Origin: Flavobacterium sp. LC2016-13
Lineage (GTDB): Bacteria > Bacteroidota > Bacteroidia > Flavobacteriales > Flavobacteriaceae
Assembly: GCF_009707955.1 (NCBI RefSeq)
Contig: NZ_WMDQ01000007.1
Coordinates: 62,001 to 126,000 of the forward strand
Reading direction: 5' to 3'
Length of the DNA: 64,000 nt
The translations under genes and the position numbers were made by a program. The notes beneath the pieces were generated by a model, which saw nothing but the letters and a program-made list of their open reading frames with translations, made no database searches and was not told the origin of the DNA. How positions within the stretch are numbered: position 1 is the stretch's first letter; each line of letters starts with the position of its first letter. Shown piece by piece: positions 1 through 9,300 of this stretch.

Positions 1-354
1 TGATTTAAGAAATTTAAAAATCACCTCTATAAACAATGGTTTTCAGGTAGTTCTAAAAAATAATCAAATTATTTTCTGCTTTATACAATAATAATACGAT
101 TGCTACGTTGTAACTACTTATAAATTAGAATTTTAATGAGTTTATCAAAAATTGAGTTAGTTAGTTTTGTTTTAGTATTTTAAAAAGGCGTTCCTAAACT
201 TGTTAAGAACGCCTTTTTTTGTTTGCAGTTTACAGTCGCAGTTTTACAACTTGAACTGTGATTGAATACTACACTTCTAAAATTCTATCCCATTTAAATA
301 TAACCGCGGTTTCAACCGTGGGAAACGAATCAGGATAATTTATTTCAATACTAT
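1..354. other. Gene-free left edge of the window
   Basis: No convincing coding region is visible on either strand. The stretch holds one strong terminator hairpin (182-220) and a short imperfect inverted repeat near 304-321 (CCGCGGTT then AACCGTGG). The first 180 bases are very AT-rich and may be the 3' flank of a gene outside the window. Confidence 0.5.
182..220. terminator. Rho-independent-type terminator hairpin
   Basis: The stem AAAAAGGCGTTC pairs with GAACGCCTTTTT around a 12-base loop and is followed by a T-run. It has A-runs and T-runs on both sides, so it could stop the alcohol dehydrogenase transcript (minus strand) and a gene entering from the left. Confidence 0.75.
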
Positions 355-1512
355 TTAGTAACTCATTTCAACGATAGATTTTACCTTATCTAAAGTTACC
401 AATTGATTTTCTCCTAAACCTTTCCAGCCTCTTTCATCAAAACGATTTACGATAAAATCTGCAGTATTGCTATAGTTTTCTGTGTATTGCGAAAGTTTAG
501 TATCCATTCCCATTGTATGGAAAAATTCAACAGTTTTATTGATTGCTTCTTTAGCAACTTCATCTTCTGAACCAGTTAGGTTAAAAATCCTTCTTCCGTA
601 TTGTGCCAGTTTTCCTTTTTTAGTTTCAAACATAACAGTATATAAACTTGGGCCAATAATCGCTAAAGTTCTCGCATGGTCAATTTCATACAAAGCTGTT
701 AATTCGTGACCAATCATGTGGGTTGCCCAATCAGAAGGAACTCCTTTTTGAATCAGTCCGTTTAATGCCATTGTACAGCTCCACATAAAGTTCGAAGCCA
801 AAGCATAATCTGCCGGATTTTCTACCACTTTTGGACCAACTTCAATTAACGTTTGTAAAATACCTTCAGCAATTCTGTCTTGTAAATAACCTTCATGCGG
901 ATACGTTAAATATTGTTCCATTACGTGTGTAAAAGCATCAACAACACCATTTTGCAATTGTCTTTTTGGCAAAGATGTAATTACGGTCGGATCACAAATA
1001 GAGAATTTCGGAAACAAAGCGCTTCCGCCAAAAGCCAGTTTTTCCTGAGTCGATTTAATTGTAACTACAGAACCTGAATTCATTTCACTTCCTGTCGCAG
1101 GCAAAGTCAAAACAGTTCCAAAAGGCACCGCGTTTTCTTTAATCAGAATTCGTTTTTGTAAAATATCAATCGGATTTCCGTCAAAATTTACTGCAGCCGA
1201 AATAAATTTCACACCATCAATAACAGATCCGCCACCAACAGCCAGAATAAAATCTATTTTCTCTGCTTTAATAACTTCAACAGCTTTCATTAAAGTTTCA
1301 AAATGCGGATTTGGCTCAATTCCACCAAATTCAACAATATCAAAACCTTTTAAGTTATTGATAACTTGTTCATGAACTCCATTTTTAAAAATACTTCCAC
1401 CACCATAAGCCAATAATATTTTGGCGCCTTTAGGCACTAAAGTAGAAAGTTTTTCAATTTGTCCTTTTCCGAAAATTAAATTCGTCGGATTGTATAATTC
1501 AAAGTTTAGCAT
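355..1512 (-). CDS. Iron-containing alcohol dehydrogenase (YqhD/BDH type)
   Basis: Group III metal-dependent alcohol dehydrogenase, expected to reduce aldehydes with NAD(P)H in the cytoplasm. The N-terminal dinucleotide-binding half carries GGGS motifs near residues 38-40 and 93-96 (GGGSVID). The C-terminal half has the expected metal ligands: Asp192 and His196 (DAFTH), His265 and His279 (IDHAR). These sit two residues before the E. coli YqhD ligands, and the length (385) is also close to YqhD (387). The NPHFE motif near residue 68 also fits this branch. The start is the first ATG of the frame. It appears to be a single gene. Substrate cannot be told from sequence; a detoxifying aldehyde reductase role is typical of the family. 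Confidence 0.9.
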   Translation of the reverse strand: MLNFELYNPTNLIFGKGQIEKLSTLVPKGAKILLAYGGGSIFKNGVHEQVINNLKGFDIVEFGGIEPNPHFETLMKAVEVIKAEKIDFILAVGGGSVIDGVKFISAAVNFDGNPIDILQKRILIKENAVPFGTVLTLPATGSEMNSGSVVTIKSTQEKLAFGGSALFPKFSICDPTVITSLPKRQLQNGVVDAFTHVMEQYLTYPHEGYLQDRIAEGILQTLIEVGPKVVENPADYALASNFMWSCTMALNGLIQKGVPSDWATHMIGHELTALYEIDHARTLAIIGPSLYTVMFETKKGKLAQYGRRIFNLTGSEDEVAKEAINKTVEFFHTMGMDTKLSQYTENYSNTADFIVNRFDERGWKGLGENQLVTLDKVKSIVEMSY

Positions 1513-1697
1513 TTTTTTTGAGTTTCTAAGATGCTATCCCGAAGCTTCGGGACTAAGGGACTAAGTTTTTTTTCTTTGAACTTATCCAGTAAACTTAGCA
1601 TCATTATTTATTTAAATTTTTATTAATTAAAGAAAATAAGAGATTGAGTTTTTAAGCTGCTAAGTAAAAACCTTAGAACCTTAGCAACTCAGTACCT
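1513..1697. repeat. Repeat-rich intergenic spacer with perfect palindrome
   Basis: The spacer contains a perfect 16-bp palindrome, TCCCGAAGCTTCGGGA, at 1537-1552. Around it are several copies of CTAAG and its complement CTTAG (for example CTAAGGGACTAAG, and later CTTAGAACCTTAGCAACTC). This looks like a dispersed hairpin element of the kind common between flavobacterial genes. No ORF is supported here. Confidence 0.5.
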
Positions 1698-2456
1698 TTA
1701 TTTTAATTTTTCTAGTAATTTACCAGCCACCAATTTAGATGAAGCAGGATTTTGTCCAGTAATTAAAAGTCCGTCTTCAACAGCATAAGGTTGCCAGTTT
1801 TCCCCTTTTGAGAATTTAGCACCATTTTGAGTTAAAGCATCTTCTAGTAAAAAAGGAACCACTTTAGTTAAACCTACGGCTTCTTCTTCTGTATTGGTAA
1901 AACCAGTTACTTTTTTATCTTTCACTAAAAATTCTCCATTCACTTTTACGTTTTTCAAAACAGCCGGAGCGTGACAAACGAAAGCTACCGGTTTTTTATG
2001 CGTGTAAAAAGATTCAATTAAAGCAATCGAATTTTTATCTTCAACTAAATCCCAAAGTGGTCCGTGGCCTCCAGGATAAAAAACAGCATCGTAATCTTTT
2101 TGGTTAACAGTCGAAAGTTTATGAGTGTGTTTTAATTTTTCCTGTAATGTTTTATCAGCGTCAAAACGTTTAGTGTCTTCGGTTGCAGATGCAGGATCAG
2201 AACTTTTAGGATCAATTGGCGGCTGACCTCCAAGCGGAGATGCAATCGTAATTTCAACTCCCTGATCTAATAATTCATAATAAGGCGCAGCCAATTCTTC
2301 TGACCAGAATCCTGTTTTTTCTCCGGTATTGCCCAGTTTATCATTACTGGTCACAACAAATAATACTTTTTTCATACCTTTTTTTGATTTTTGAGCTGTA
2401 GCAGAAATGCTAAAAGCTGCGAATGCTATAATCGATAGTAATGCTATTTTTTTCAT
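1698..2456 (-). CDS. Secreted DJ-1/PfpI family protein (Hsp31-like)
   Basis: DJ-1/PfpI superfamily protein, 252 residues from the preferred start. An in-frame ATG seven codons upstream exists, but the start at 2456 puts a clean signal peptide (MKKIALLS... up to SISATAQ) at the N-terminus, so it is preferred. The catalytic nucleophile elbow is the Cys of VCHAPA, with the YPGGHGP motif upstream; both are typical of class I glutamine amidotransferase-like Hsp31/glyoxalase III proteins. It is probably periplasmic. It is divergent from the LysR gene with about 87 bp between them, which suggests that regulator may control it. The exact activity (glyoxalase, deglycase, chaperone) is not determined by sequence. 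Confidence 0.85.
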   Translation of the reverse strand: MKKIALLSIIAFAAFSISATAQKSKKGMKKVLFVVTSNDKLGNTGEKTGFWSEELAAPYYELLDQGVEITIASPLGGQPPIDPKSSDPASATEDTKRFDADKTLQEKLKHTHKLSTVNQKDYDAVFYPGGHGPLWDLVEDKNSIALIESFYTHKKPVAFVCHAPAVLKNVKVNGEFLVKDKKVTGFTNTEEEAVGLTKVVPFLLEDALTQNGAKFSKGENWQPYAVEDGLLITGQNPASSKLVAGKLLEKLK

Positions 2457-2543
2457 AGGGTTTAAAATTTTTAACAAAATTAATGTTTAAGTGATATTTG
2501 TAAAAATAAAATAAACTATGTTTGTTATAAATATATTTATGTC

Positions 2544-3449
2544 ATGGTAAATCTCGAGTGGTACAGAACATTTAAAGCGGTTTATAAAAACGGAAATTTT
2601 TCTGTGGCCGCAAAAGAATTATTTATGAGTCAGCCTGCTGTAAGTCAGCAGATTTCTATGTTAGAAGCTCATGTTGGAAATAAATTATTTAATCGGAAAT
2701 CAAAAGGAGTAGAGCCAACTGAATACGCTAAGTTACTGAATAATTTAATTATTGATGCGCTTGATCGTCTCGAAAATGTTGAGAATACTTTTAGGGCTAA
2801 AGCAGAAGATGCAAACCGGTTAATTTCTGTTGGAATTTCGCAACATCTTTTTGACTGCGTTGGCCATCTTTTAATCTCGAAATTTGATTTAATCGATTTT
2901 ACTTTTGCCGAAAATGATGCTCTTTTTGAATTGGTCAATTCTAAAAAACTTGATTTTGCAATTACCACAAAAAGGTTTGATACTTTTGATACTAGTTATG
3001 AAGTAGTTGGAAAAATTAAGCTCATAATGGTTGCACCAACAAGTTTAGACATAACAGAATTTCGCCAGAGATTAAAAGCAGACAATTATACAGAAATAGA
3101 ACAATGGCTTAATCTTCAAAAGTGGTATAGTCATGATGCGCGAATTCCGCACATAAAATTATTCTGGCTGCATGCTTTTAATAAAAAAAGACCATCTATG
3201 GTGCCTAATTATATAATTCCTTCAGAAGCAGAAATGCTAAGACTTTTAGCTAAAAATGAAGGAATGGCAGTAACCTGGAATTGTAATGCCAGACATTATA
3301 TTAAAGAAAACAAATTGCAGTTAGTATGGAACAGTTTTCATGTTCCGGAAGAATTTGTGTATTTATTAGTTCCCAAAAACAATAATCTGAATTCTTTTTT
3401 TGATATTATTTCTAAAGAATTAAAGTTGTTTTTTGGAAATAGACTGTAA
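2544..3449 (+). CDS. LysR-family transcriptional regulator
   Basis: DNA-binding regulator of 301 residues. The N-terminal winged helix-turn-helix covers roughly residues 1-62 (FKAVYKNGNFSVAAKELF, then SQPAVSQQI), followed by the linker helix and a periplasmic-binding-protein-like effector domain from about residue 90. The effector domain is divergent, so the inducer cannot be guessed. LysR regulators often control the gene divergent from them, here the DJ-1/PfpI gene; this is inference from layout only. Confidence 0.9.
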   Translation: MVNLEWYRTFKAVYKNGNFSVAAKELFMSQPAVSQQISMLEAHVGNKLFNRKSKGVEPTEYAKLLNNLIIDALDRLENVENTFRAKAEDANRLISVGISQHLFDCVGHLLISKFDLIDFTFAENDALFELVNSKKLDFAITTKRFDTFDTSYEVVGKIKLIMVAPTSLDITEFRQRLKADNYTEIEQWLNLQKWYSHDARIPHIKLFWLHAFNKKRPSMVPNYIIPSEAEMLRLLAKNEGMAVTWNCNARHYIKENKLQLVWNSFHVPEEFVYLLVPKNNNLNSFFDIISKELKLFFGNRL

Positions 3450-3513
3450 CCATTAATTCTAAATTTACTTTCCAATAAATATATTTAGTCAACCAAATCC
3501 CTTAAACCTAAAA

Positions 3514-3879
3514 ATGAAAACAATCGCAAAAATTTTATTACTATTAACCGTGTTTTTTATTATCAATTCCTGCACTGAAGAACAAATAATAGATTCTGTA
3601 ACAGATTGTTGGGGGCAATCATCTAAGCTTGAGATACAATATTCTTTAGATCCACTCAATTCTAAAAGAGTTAACTATGTATTAAAATATGATGGAAGTG
3701 GAAGTTTAAGCTCTATAAAATGGACATTCGGTGATGGAAAAACAGAGACCGTAAATGGCTTAAAAGTAACACATACTTATGAGAACGTTGGAAGCTATGA
3801 AGTTAAAGCTGACATAACAGTTACAAAAGATCAGGAGAAATGTCCTGTAACTGAAAGTAAAACGGTACAAATAAATTAA
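3514..3879 (+). CDS. PKD-domain lipoprotein (copy 1)
   Basis: Small exported lipoprotein of 121 residues. A hydrophobic signal ends in the lipobox FIINSC, with the lipidated Cys near residue 20. The rest is a single PKD-type Ig-like domain, marked by WTFGDG and HTYENVGSY. It is a paralogue of the next gene. Such domains usually mediate protein or polysaccharide contacts at the cell surface; no enzyme domain is attached. The residues after the Cys (TEEQ) are acidic. Confidence 0.8.
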   Translation: MKTIAKILLLLTVFFIINSCTEEQIIDSVTDCWGQSSKLEIQYSLDPLNSKRVNYVLKYDGSGSLSSIKWTFGDGKTETVNGLKVTHTYENVGSYEVKADITVTKDQEKCPVTESKTVQIN

Positions 3880-3949
3880 TATATTGATTATCAATGTTTA
3901 ATAAGAAATTAGTGTTTTAAAATTATATGAAAATTCTTCTTTTTTTTGT

Positions 3950-3979
3950 TTGAGTTAATCTTTTAAAAGAATATTTTTG
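3950..3979 (+). promoter_or_regulatory. Bacteroidetes-type promoter for PKD lipoprotein copy 2
   Basis: A TTG at 3950-3952 is followed after exactly 19 bases by TATTTTTG at 3972-3979. This matches the TTG-N(17-23)-TAnnTTTG promoter known for Flavobacterium and Bacteroides. The predicted start lies about 20 bases upstream of the ATG at 4008. Confidence 0.65.
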
Positions 3980-4007
3980 GTAAACAAACCACTAAATATT
4001 TTTAATT

Positions 4008-4364
4008 ATGAAAAAGATAATTACAATTTTAATGCTTGCAACGGTGTTTTTTTCTACAAATTCCTGCAGTAAACACGACGATGAAGTTGTATTTGATTGT
4101 ACAACACAATCCATTTTTCTAAAAACACATAATTCTACAGATACTAATAATCCTAAATTGATGAATTATTCAGTTGAATATGAAGGAAGCGGAACTTTAA
4201 GTGCTGTAAAATGGACATTTGGAGACGGAACTACAGGAACTGGTATGGTGGTTACGCATACTTATGCAGTTGCTGGTACTTATGAAGCCAAGGCAGAAGC
4301 TACTGTAAAAATAGATGGTTCAGAATGTACAACAACCCTGAAAAGAACTGTAACGGTGAATTAG
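4008..4364 (+). CDS. PKD-domain lipoprotein (copy 2)
   Basis: Paralogue of the preceding gene (118 residues), sharing the pattern YxGSGxLSxxKWTFGDG and the HTYxxxGxYE motif. The signal peptide ends in STNSC. After the lipidated Cys comes SKHDDE, resembling the charged lipoprotein export signal that sends Bacteroidetes lipoproteins to the cell surface. It has its own promoter, so the two copies may be expressed separately. The conserved cysteines (DC near the start, EC near the end) could form a disulfide. Partner and function are unknown. Confidence 0.8.
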   Translation: MKKIITILMLATVFFSTNSCSKHDDEVVFDCTTQSIFLKTHNSTDTNNPKLMNYSVEYEGSGTLSAVKWTFGDGTTGTGMVVTHTYAVAGTYEAKAEATVKIDGSECTTTLKRTVTVN

Positions 4365-4390
4365 AAAAGCGAAAAGAAAAGAAATAATAA

Positions 4391-4445
4391 TGAAAGCCAA
4401 TTTTATAATTTATGCCTGGGCAATAAATCATAAAATTGGCTTTCA
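4391..4445. terminator. Long hairpin, probable bidirectional terminator
   Basis: Two 23-base arms (4391-4413 and 4423-4445) match at 22 of 23 positions around a 9-base loop. The core is GAAAGCCAATTTTAT paired with ATAAAATTGGCTTTC. It lies after the PKD lipoprotein and just before the Nudix gene, whose possible -7 box starts at 4451. It therefore separates the two transcription units. Confidence 0.65.
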
Positions 4446-4477
4446 TTCGTTATATTTGTTCGATATGAATTTTAATT

Positions 4478-5170
4478 ATGGAAAATTTTCAAAATATTAG
4501 AATCGCTGTTGATGCCATTGTTTTTGGATATAAAAACAATAGTTTATATGTGCTTTTAATAGAGCAAAAATTTGGTTCTGCTGATAAATATTGGGCTCTT
4601 CCCGGCGGTTTGGTAAAAGAGGACGAATCATTAAAAGATGCAGTAATTCGCGAGTTGCATGAAGAAACCAATGTCCAGTTGAATTTTATGGAACAATTGT
4701 ACACCTTTGGCGATGATATTTTTAGAGATTCCAGAAACCGCGTTATTTCAGTAGCTTATTTTGCTTTGGTTGATGCTTCAGATCTGAAGATAAAAGCAGA
4801 TACAGATGCAGATAAAGTACAATGGTACAAAATAGATGAAATACCACCTTTAGCATTCGATCATAACTTAATTATCGAAAAAGCGATTTCAAGATTAAAA
4901 GCAAAACTCACTTACGAACCAATTGGTTTTGATTTACTTCCCGAAGAATTCTTGTTTTCGGATCTTGAAAATCTTTATTGCACCATTTTAGAAAAAGAAA
5001 TTGACCGACGAAATTTCAGAAAAAAAATACTCAGCTACGGATTTTTAGAACAAACCGAACATTTTTCGCCAATAAAAAGTGGTCGTCCCGCAAAATTATT
5101 TAAGTTTAATAGTTTAAAATATAATGACTTGATTGAAAAGGGCTTTCACTTTGAAATAAAATTTGCTTAA
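4478..5170 (+). CDS. Nudix-domain/winged-helix transcriptional regulator (NrtR-like)
   Basis: Protein of 230 residues combining a Nudix domain (about 1-145) with a C-terminal winged-helix region (about 150-230, ending in GRPAKLFKFN), the layout of the NrtR/Nudix-related transcription factors. The Nudix box is nearly complete (GG...E...RELHEE) but has Asn where the usual Gly lies after EET. In this family the Nudix domain senses ADP-ribose or related nucleotides, and the winged helix represses NAD or sugar genes. A TATATTTG -7 box lies at 4451-4458 but without a well-placed TTG. It leads the peptidase-helicase genes and lies upstream of the NAD cluster, whose promoter carries palindromes it could bind. 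Residual hydrolase activity is possible. Confidence 0.8.
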   Translation: MENFQNIRIAVDAIVFGYKNNSLYVLLIEQKFGSADKYWALPGGLVKEDESLKDAVIRELHEETNVQLNFMEQLYTFGDDIFRDSRNRVISVAYFALVDASDLKIKADTDADKVQWYKIDEIPPLAFDHNLIIEKAISRLKAKLTYEPIGFDLLPEEFLFSDLENLYCTILEKEIDRRNFRKKILSYGFLEQTEHFSPIKSGRPAKLFKFNSLKYNDLIEKGFHFEIKFA

Positions 5171-5180
5171 CCTACTTATC

Positions 5181-6383
5181 ATGATTAAACCATTTCCATT
5201 CCATTCTGATTTAAGAGATTATTTTAAAAAGCAAGACAAAACCTGGTCTTGGTTTTCTGAAGAAAAAGTAAAAGCAGAACAGCAAGAAGCCTTTAAAACC
5301 GATTTATTAAAGAATTCTTATCGAATAGATCCGGAAACGGAGCCGAAAGTTTATGAAATTTTAAATGTTGCAAAAGATAAACTGGGAATCATTGTCCCAA
5401 TCACGATTTATCAATCGCAAAGTATGGATGGCAACAATGCCGGAGTTGTTTTTTTTGAAAACGAAGCCCATATTATTTTATCGGGAACGATTTTAAAATT
5501 ATTAAACGAAGACGAATTACTGGTTTTATTCGGACATGAATTATCGCATATTTTGCTGTTTAATCTTGAAAATGGCGATTTCGAAATCACAAACAGAATC
5601 ATCAATACGATTGCGAGCGACGGCAGCAGCGAATTGTTTTATTATGAAACTGCAAGATTATATCAGCTTTATACGGAATTATATTGTGATTTAGGCGCTT
5701 TAAAAGTTAGCGGAAGCCTGGAAACTACGATTCAGACTTTGGTCAAATTAAATACAGGTTTAGAAAAAGTTTCAGCAGAAAGTTATCTTAAACAAGCCAA
5801 CGAAATTCTGGCAAGAATAGAAAAAGGTTCTGACGGAGAAACGCATCCGGAGAATTTTATTCGTGCAAAAGCATTGGAGATTTTTGAAAAAGATAATGCT
5901 AATTATTATTCAAAAACAGAAAAAATAATTTCCGGAAAAAGCGATTTGCATCAATTAAACTTATTTACTAAAAAATTGGTTTTTGATATTACGAAAGAAT
6001 TAATCTCGATTATTCTGAAACCAAAATGGACACAATCTGAATATTGTACGACACTTTATAAACAATATTTCTCTAATTCAGATAAAAAAATCGATGCTTT
6101 TATTGATGATACTTTCAAACTGAAAATCGAAAACAGCAAGAAAAACCTAAAAGAATATTACACGTATGTAATGCTCGATTTTGCCTTGTGCGATCCGGAT
6201 TTGAAAGAAGCATTTATTGGACATATTTTAGATATTTCGGAACAATTAGGTTTGGAAGATGAAATGAAAACAATTCTGAAAAAAGAATTGAATCTAACAG
6301 AGAAAACATATAAAGCATTTGCTCAAAATTGCACTTCTACCTTAAATACTATTTTAGAATCAGACTTAGAAAACACTTATTAA
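5181..6383 (+). CDS. M48-type zinc metallopeptidase
   Basis: Predicted zinc peptidase of 400 residues. The zinc motif HELSH lies at about residues 119-123 of the protein begun here, in a hydrophobic helix (LLVLFGHELSHILLF). The likely third ligand is the Glu of YTELYCD near 169, a gluzincin arrangement. There are no obvious membrane helices or signal peptide, so it is probably cytoplasmic, unlike HtpX. The frame is open from a TTG at 5163, but the ATG at 5181 is preferred; it starts MIKPFPF, much like the next gene's MIKPIKE. It is one base from the helicase start, so the two are co-translated and probably act together. Confidence 0.75.
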   Translation: MIKPFPFHSDLRDYFKKQDKTWSWFSEEKVKAEQQEAFKTDLLKNSYRIDPETEPKVYEILNVAKDKLGIIVPITIYQSQSMDGNNAGVVFFENEAHIILSGTILKLLNEDELLVLFGHELSHILLFNLENGDFEITNRIINTIASDGSSELFYYETARLYQLYTELYCDLGALKVSGSLETTIQTLVKLNTGLEKVSAESYLKQANEILARIEKGSDGETHPENFIRAKALEIFEKDNANYYSKTEKIISGKSDLHQLNLFTKKLVFDITKELISIILKPKWTQSEYCTTLYKQYFSNSDKKIDAFIDDTFKLKIENSKKNLKEYYTYVMLDFALCDPDLKEAFIGHILDISEQLGLEDEMKTILKKELNLTEKTYKAFAQNCTSTLNTILESDLENTY

Positions 6384-6384
6384 G

Positions 6385-9300
6385 ATGATTAAACCTATCA
6401 AGGAATCCGCTTTTTATCAATTTATTACCGAAAATTTTCAGAAAGGACCTTTTGCCAACGATGACATTGTTGCGATAATAATGCCTTTGTTAAAAACAGT
6501 TTCGGCTATTCATAATCAGGGAAAAGTAGCATCGCTTCAGGATATTTCGACTATTTATATCGAAAACCAGCATTTTCATATTACCGATGATGCATTCGAA
6601 GTAAAAGACAATACAAAAGTAATTTCGGCATTTTTTAAAAGCAGAAGTAAAGCGTTTGAAATTTCGGGCGAACATTTTAATACAACCGAAATTGGAGAAG
6701 GCGTAAACCGGGAATATGGTGACAAAAGTGTTTCTGAAACAGATGCTGAAAATTCGAAAAAACCAGTTTATGTAAAAGATTACAGCTCTTATGAATTTGA
6801 GTTTGATCATCATGATCCGTTGACAGATATTTTTGTTTTGGGAATGATTTTGGCGAGTATCGCTTTGCAATTTGATTTTACGGATATTGAAGACGTGAAA
6901 CGTTTTGTAGAATATCGCAAGAAAATGTACTTTTTAAACAGCAAAATAAATCCTGCAATTGCCAATATTATTTTGGGAATGACAGAATTGAATCGTGAAA
7001 ATCGTTGGAAAGATTTAAATGAAATTGTAGAAAAACTGCAAAATTACAGAGATTATAATCCGGAAACAGAATATGATTTATCGAGTTTAATTGATGCAAA
7101 AGTTCAGAATAAAAATCAATTTATACACGAAAAACTTCGAAACAGATTATTTGATAATAGTAAACGCAACAGGCTTTTATATTTTCAACCCAACTTAAAA
7201 TTCCTGAATCTTACGGTTTCTTCCGTTCCACAGGTTTTGAATTACGAGAATATCGATCCAAATTCTCTTTTTTACTGGAATGCTGAGATCTCCAAAAAAA
7301 TAAGCAATACAAGCACCATTTCTTTAAATAAATATTTAGAATTTGGAGACAATACTTATATCGTTCCAACGCTTGATAAAATTCGTTTAGAAGCCAATAA
7401 AGACATTAATGAATATGGTTTTAGTCAGTTAAAATTAGTTTTATGCAATCTTAATTGGTTCAATACGAAAGAAAATAGTTCAGAGAAAATAGTTTCGCCT
7501 TTGCTTTTGGCATCCGTTACCTTAACGAAGAAAAAAGGCGTAAAAGATGATTATACTTTGGAATTTCTGGATTCAGAAGTCGAAATAAATCCTGTTTTGG
7601 CAAACATGCTAAAAGATTTATATGACATTCGATTGCCGGAAACCATTCAGCTTTCTGAAACCAAAATCGAATCTATTTATGAATTATTGCGCGTACAAGT
7701 CGAAAAAAACAGTTCAGGAATTGTTTTGGATTATATCGATAAACCCAAAATAAAACTGATTCATTCGCAGGCCAAACAAATCCTGACACAATTTAATAAA
7801 CGTTCTAAAAAAAGAGAAGCAATTCAGGATAAACGAAGCCTGAATTATTCGTATCAACAAGAAAATTTTCAGCCTTACGGTTTAGAATTGTTCAGGAATT
7901 ATGTTTTTACGCAAGCTTCGTCTTTAGAATATTTGATCAACAGCGATATCAAGCAAAATACACAGTTTTTTAATGAAAATAAAACCATCGAAAGAGAATT
8001 TTATCAGCTTGATGAAGGCGACGTAAATCCTTTCCGTTGGGAATTTGATACTTGTAACTTAATCTTAGGCAATTTTAATTATAAAAAAATGTCTTTGGTT
8101 CGCGATTACAATCAGGTTATAGAAAACGATGTTGAAAGTAATGTTTTTAAAAGCCTCTTCAATTCATTGGCACAAAAAGACTTTAAAAATGAATTAGAAT
8201 CCGGTAATAGTTTTACCAAAACGTTTAATGTTGTGGCGAGCGATCCTACTCAAAACAATGCCGTAAAATATTCAGAATCGGGCGAAAGTTATATTATACA
8301 AGGTCCGCCGGGAACCGGAAAATCGCAAACTATTGCCAATTTGATCGCAAACTATGTAGCAAACGATAAAAAAGTTTTGTTCGTTTGCGAGAAACGTGCG
8401 GCGCTGGATGTTGTTTTTTACCGACTTAAAAATCAAGGTTTAGACGATTTATGCTGTTTGATTCATGATTCGCAAGCCGATAAAAAAGAATTTATTTTTG
8501 ACCTGAAACAAACTTTTAAAGACTTTACAGCATCCAAAAATAATTTTCAGTCAATCGCAAAAAGCAGAAATAATCTCGTAGAGAAAATTGATGCAGAAAT
8601 TAATAAAGTAGCGGTTTTTCATGATTTTATGAATGCCAAAATCGACTCAGAAACCGATCTTACCATCAAATCTCTTTTTGATGTTTTGGTTTCTAACTCA
8701 CATAAAGCTTTATTAGACAGTTTAAATATTCTAGACGATAAAGCAGGTTTGCAGGATTGGAATACACATCACGAATTATTCGAAAAATTATTTGAAATAA
8801 ATCAGGAAACCAATCAATCTGAGTTTTTCTCCGTGCATCCGTTCCGTTTTTTAAAAATGGATGCCTTTCGAAAATACCAGCATATTTCAGATTTAAAAAA
8901 GGATTTGGAAAACAGTCAGGAAATACTGGAAAACATTTCAGAACGATTAGATTTTGTTTCCATTCCAACAGAAATCGATACCTTTTTTGAGATTCAGAAA
9001 TTCCTGCGAAAAGCAATGTCAACTTTTATTTATTTTGATACCAATCAATCAGAATTATTAGAGCCAAACAGCAGTCTTTTCAGAGCGCTTGAAAAAGATG
9101 TTCAAACATTGTTGAAATTGAGAAGCGATATCGAAAAATCAGCCAAACAATATCCGTATTGGTCTAGTACAATGTCTGAAACTGATGCCAGAACCGCTTT
9201 GGAAATTATCAGAAAAAATGAAAGCAGCTTTTTTAATTTCATAAACTCTGATTATAAAAAGACAAAAGCAGAAATTCTTGCCGTTTACGATATCAATAAA

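Noticed and set aside
8693..9022. Minus-strand ORF of 109 codons inside the helicase gene
   Set aside because: Antisense shadow with no start signal or family.
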